Source: Candidatus Kuenenia stuttgartensis
GTDB lineage: Bacteria > Planctomycetota > Planctomycetia > Isosphaerales > Isosphaeraceae
DNA length: 7,016 nt
NCBI GenBank assembly: GCA_945874095.1
Contig: CAMCFM010000235.1
Span: forward strand, 1 to 7,016
Direction of reading: 5' to 3'
Shown: piece after piece, positions 6,628 through 7,016 of the stretch
Layout: each line of letters starts with the position of its first letter
How positions within the stretch are numbered: position 1 is the stretch's first letter
The notes under the pieces: model-generated
The model's database searches: none
Told to the model about the DNA's origin: nothing
Seen by the model: the letters and a program-made list of their open reading frames with translations, nothing else
Made by a program: the position numbers and the translations under genes

Positions 6628-6671
6628 CTGTGAGATCGTCTAAATTTTGGCAAATTGGTCAAGCCGAATCG

Positions 6672-6692
6672 TTTTTTTGAAATTTGAAAAAA
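6672..6692. repeat. A/T-rich near-palindrome upstream of the lipoprotein gene
   Basis: T7, G, AAATTT, G, A6: the T and A runs are inverted copies around a palindromic AAATTT core, with only the two G positions unpaired. It lies 45 bases upstream of the lipoprotein start and could be bent or melt easily. The rest of the 6628-6833 gap shows no gene. Confidence 0.25.
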
Positions 6693-6833
6693 GGATGCCG
6701 CTACGACAAAGAGCGACAAGATTAACCGCCGATTGAGAAATGACTTTTAAGGACATGAAGAAACACAACCCAACCCAAAAAAATCAGCCAGCTTCTAACC
6801 CATAAACCCTTCACCTGAAAGGCTTTAAGGAAG

Positions 6834-6875
6834 TACGCCCGAAGGGATTCGAACCCCTGACCGACGGATTTGTAG
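6834..6875 (-). tRNA. tRNA 3' fragment (Arg-like), 5' half missing
   Basis: Read on the minus strand, this is the 3' half of a tRNA: anticodon loop CTACAAA (6875-6869), 3' anticodon strand TCCGT, a five-base variable region CGGTC, T-arm AGGGG-TTCGAAT-CCCTT (6858-6842), 3' acceptor strand CGGGCGT and A73 at 6834. No CCA is encoded. The bases before the loop (AGTGG) pair poorly with TCCGT, and no D-arm or matching 5' acceptor strand (ACGCCCG) occurs in the next 60 bases, so the gene is broken at the anticodon arm. By normal positioning the anticodon would be ACA. The loop differs by one base from CTACGAA of tRNA-Arg(ACG), so an Arg origin is my best guess, but the isotype is uncertain. Confidence 0.7.
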
Positions 6876-6899
6876 CCACTAAAATCACATTTCTTCCTC

Positions 6900-6928
6900 T
6901 TGACTACACACTAAAACCTTGTAATAAT
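6900..6928 (+). promoter_or_regulatory. promoter of the transposase, probably giving a leaderless mRNA
   Basis: TTGACT (6900-6905) and AATAAT (6923-6928) each match five of six consensus bases and are exactly 17 bases apart, the best promoter in the window. Transcription would begin about 6934-6936, at the ATG (6935) itself. There is no separated Shine-Dalgarno; AGGG lies only two bases before the ATG. Confidence 0.55.
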
Positions 6929-6934
6929 AGGGTT

Positions 6935-7016
6935 ATGCCAAAAAGAAACGGGGCCGTGCATGTGGCCACCACTCGCCGACACCACAAAGATAAGGTCTAT
7001 GAAACCTTCCTGCTCC
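6935..7016 (+). CDS. transposase N-terminus (IS1634/IS4-like), 3' partial
   Basis: The frame opens with MPKRNGAVHVATTRR and continues HHKDKVYETFLL to the window edge without a stop, giving 27 residues. From memory this closely resembles the start of IS1634-group (IS4-like DDE) transposases, which begin with NGAVHVxTTRR, a KxxVYETxLL segment and then RRSYREDGKV. The catalytic DDE residues lie beyond the window, so activity and intactness cannot be judged. Expression would come from the promoter at 6900-6928. Being next to a broken tRNA suggests this element, or a larger one carrying it, inserted there. The family call rests on a short N-terminal match. Confidence 0.6.
   Translation, partial: MPKRNGAVHVATTRRHHKDKVYETFLL

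Larger units (their letters stand above)
6881..7016 (+). mobile_element. left end of an insertion sequence (IS1634/IS4-like), partial
   Basis: A transposase N-terminus begins at 6935, and the tRNA match stops at about 6876-6880. The element's left boundary should therefore lie between about 6876 and 6930. Its terminal inverted repeat cannot be defined without the other end, so the start given is approximate. Confidence 0.5.

Noticed and set aside
6419..6680. Two overlapping plus-strand frames of 65 and 76 codons opposite the lipoprotein
   Set aside because: Neither shows a family motif or a ribosome site, while the minus strand encodes a plausible signal peptide and lipobox.
6804..6830. CCTT/AAGG hairpin downstream of the tRNA remnant
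   Set aside because: The four-base stem is too weak and no T-run follows on the tRNA strand.
6834..6900. Possible tmRNA 3' end
   Set aside because: The variable region and anticodon stem-loop fit an ordinary tRNA, and the acceptor strand does not resemble the tmRNA 3' end.
1..7016. CRISPR array, toxin-antitoxin pair or defence island
   Set aside because: No regularly spaced repeats and no recognisable effector or toxin domains are present; the genes here are housekeeping or regulatory types plus one insertion sequence end.

Overview
The window looks like a chromosomal stretch from a member of the Planctomycetes (PVC superphylum). The main evidence is the large first gene: an N-terminal dehydrogenase-like propeller, HEAT-type helical repeats and a C-terminal CxxCH haem domain, an architecture typical of Pirellula/Verrucomicrobium-type proteins. 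The second gene supports this, being an ECF-like sigma factor with the planctomycete-style TSW...GRFRDYL...VDH signature. Base composition is moderate, about half GC by eye. No genus can be named from the sequence alone.

Layout. 2-2695 (+) is a 5'-truncated cytochrome/dehydrogenase. 2778-3575 (+) is a sigma-70-family factor. A 258-base gap then carries a likely csrA leader with a hairpin that presents a CsrA-type AGGAUGU site. 3834-4043 (+) is csrA. A convergent junction with an inverted repeat follows. 4099-4644 (-) is a DJ-1/PfpI-family protein. A divergent regulatory gap (4645-4962) has one plausible promoter in each direction. 4963-6342 (+) is a beta-CASP metallo-beta-lactamase-fold RNA-processing enzyme, whose best start is a GTG with a good Shine-Dalgarno sequence. 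6376-6627 (-) is a small putative lipoprotein that converges on it, with a terminator-like structure between them.

The right end is the mobile part. A tRNA 3' half (6834-6875, minus strand) loses its match in the anticodon arm. About 60 bases further on begins the N-terminus of a transposase resembling the IS1634/IS4-like group, read on + and cut by the window edge. It is preceded by a strong-looking promoter placed so that transcription would start at or next to the ATG.

How the genes fit together. CsrA (translation and RNA stability) and the beta-CASP nuclease (RNA cleavage) both act on RNA, and the sigma factor acts on transcription, but they are separated by gaps and a strand switch and do not form an evident operon. 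No CRISPR array, toxin-antitoxin pair, phage module or recognisable new defence system is visible. The most informative unusual points are the broken tRNA next to the insertion sequence, the likely leaderless transposase, the csrA leader hairpin and the three-copy motif at the 3' junction of the beta-CASP gene.
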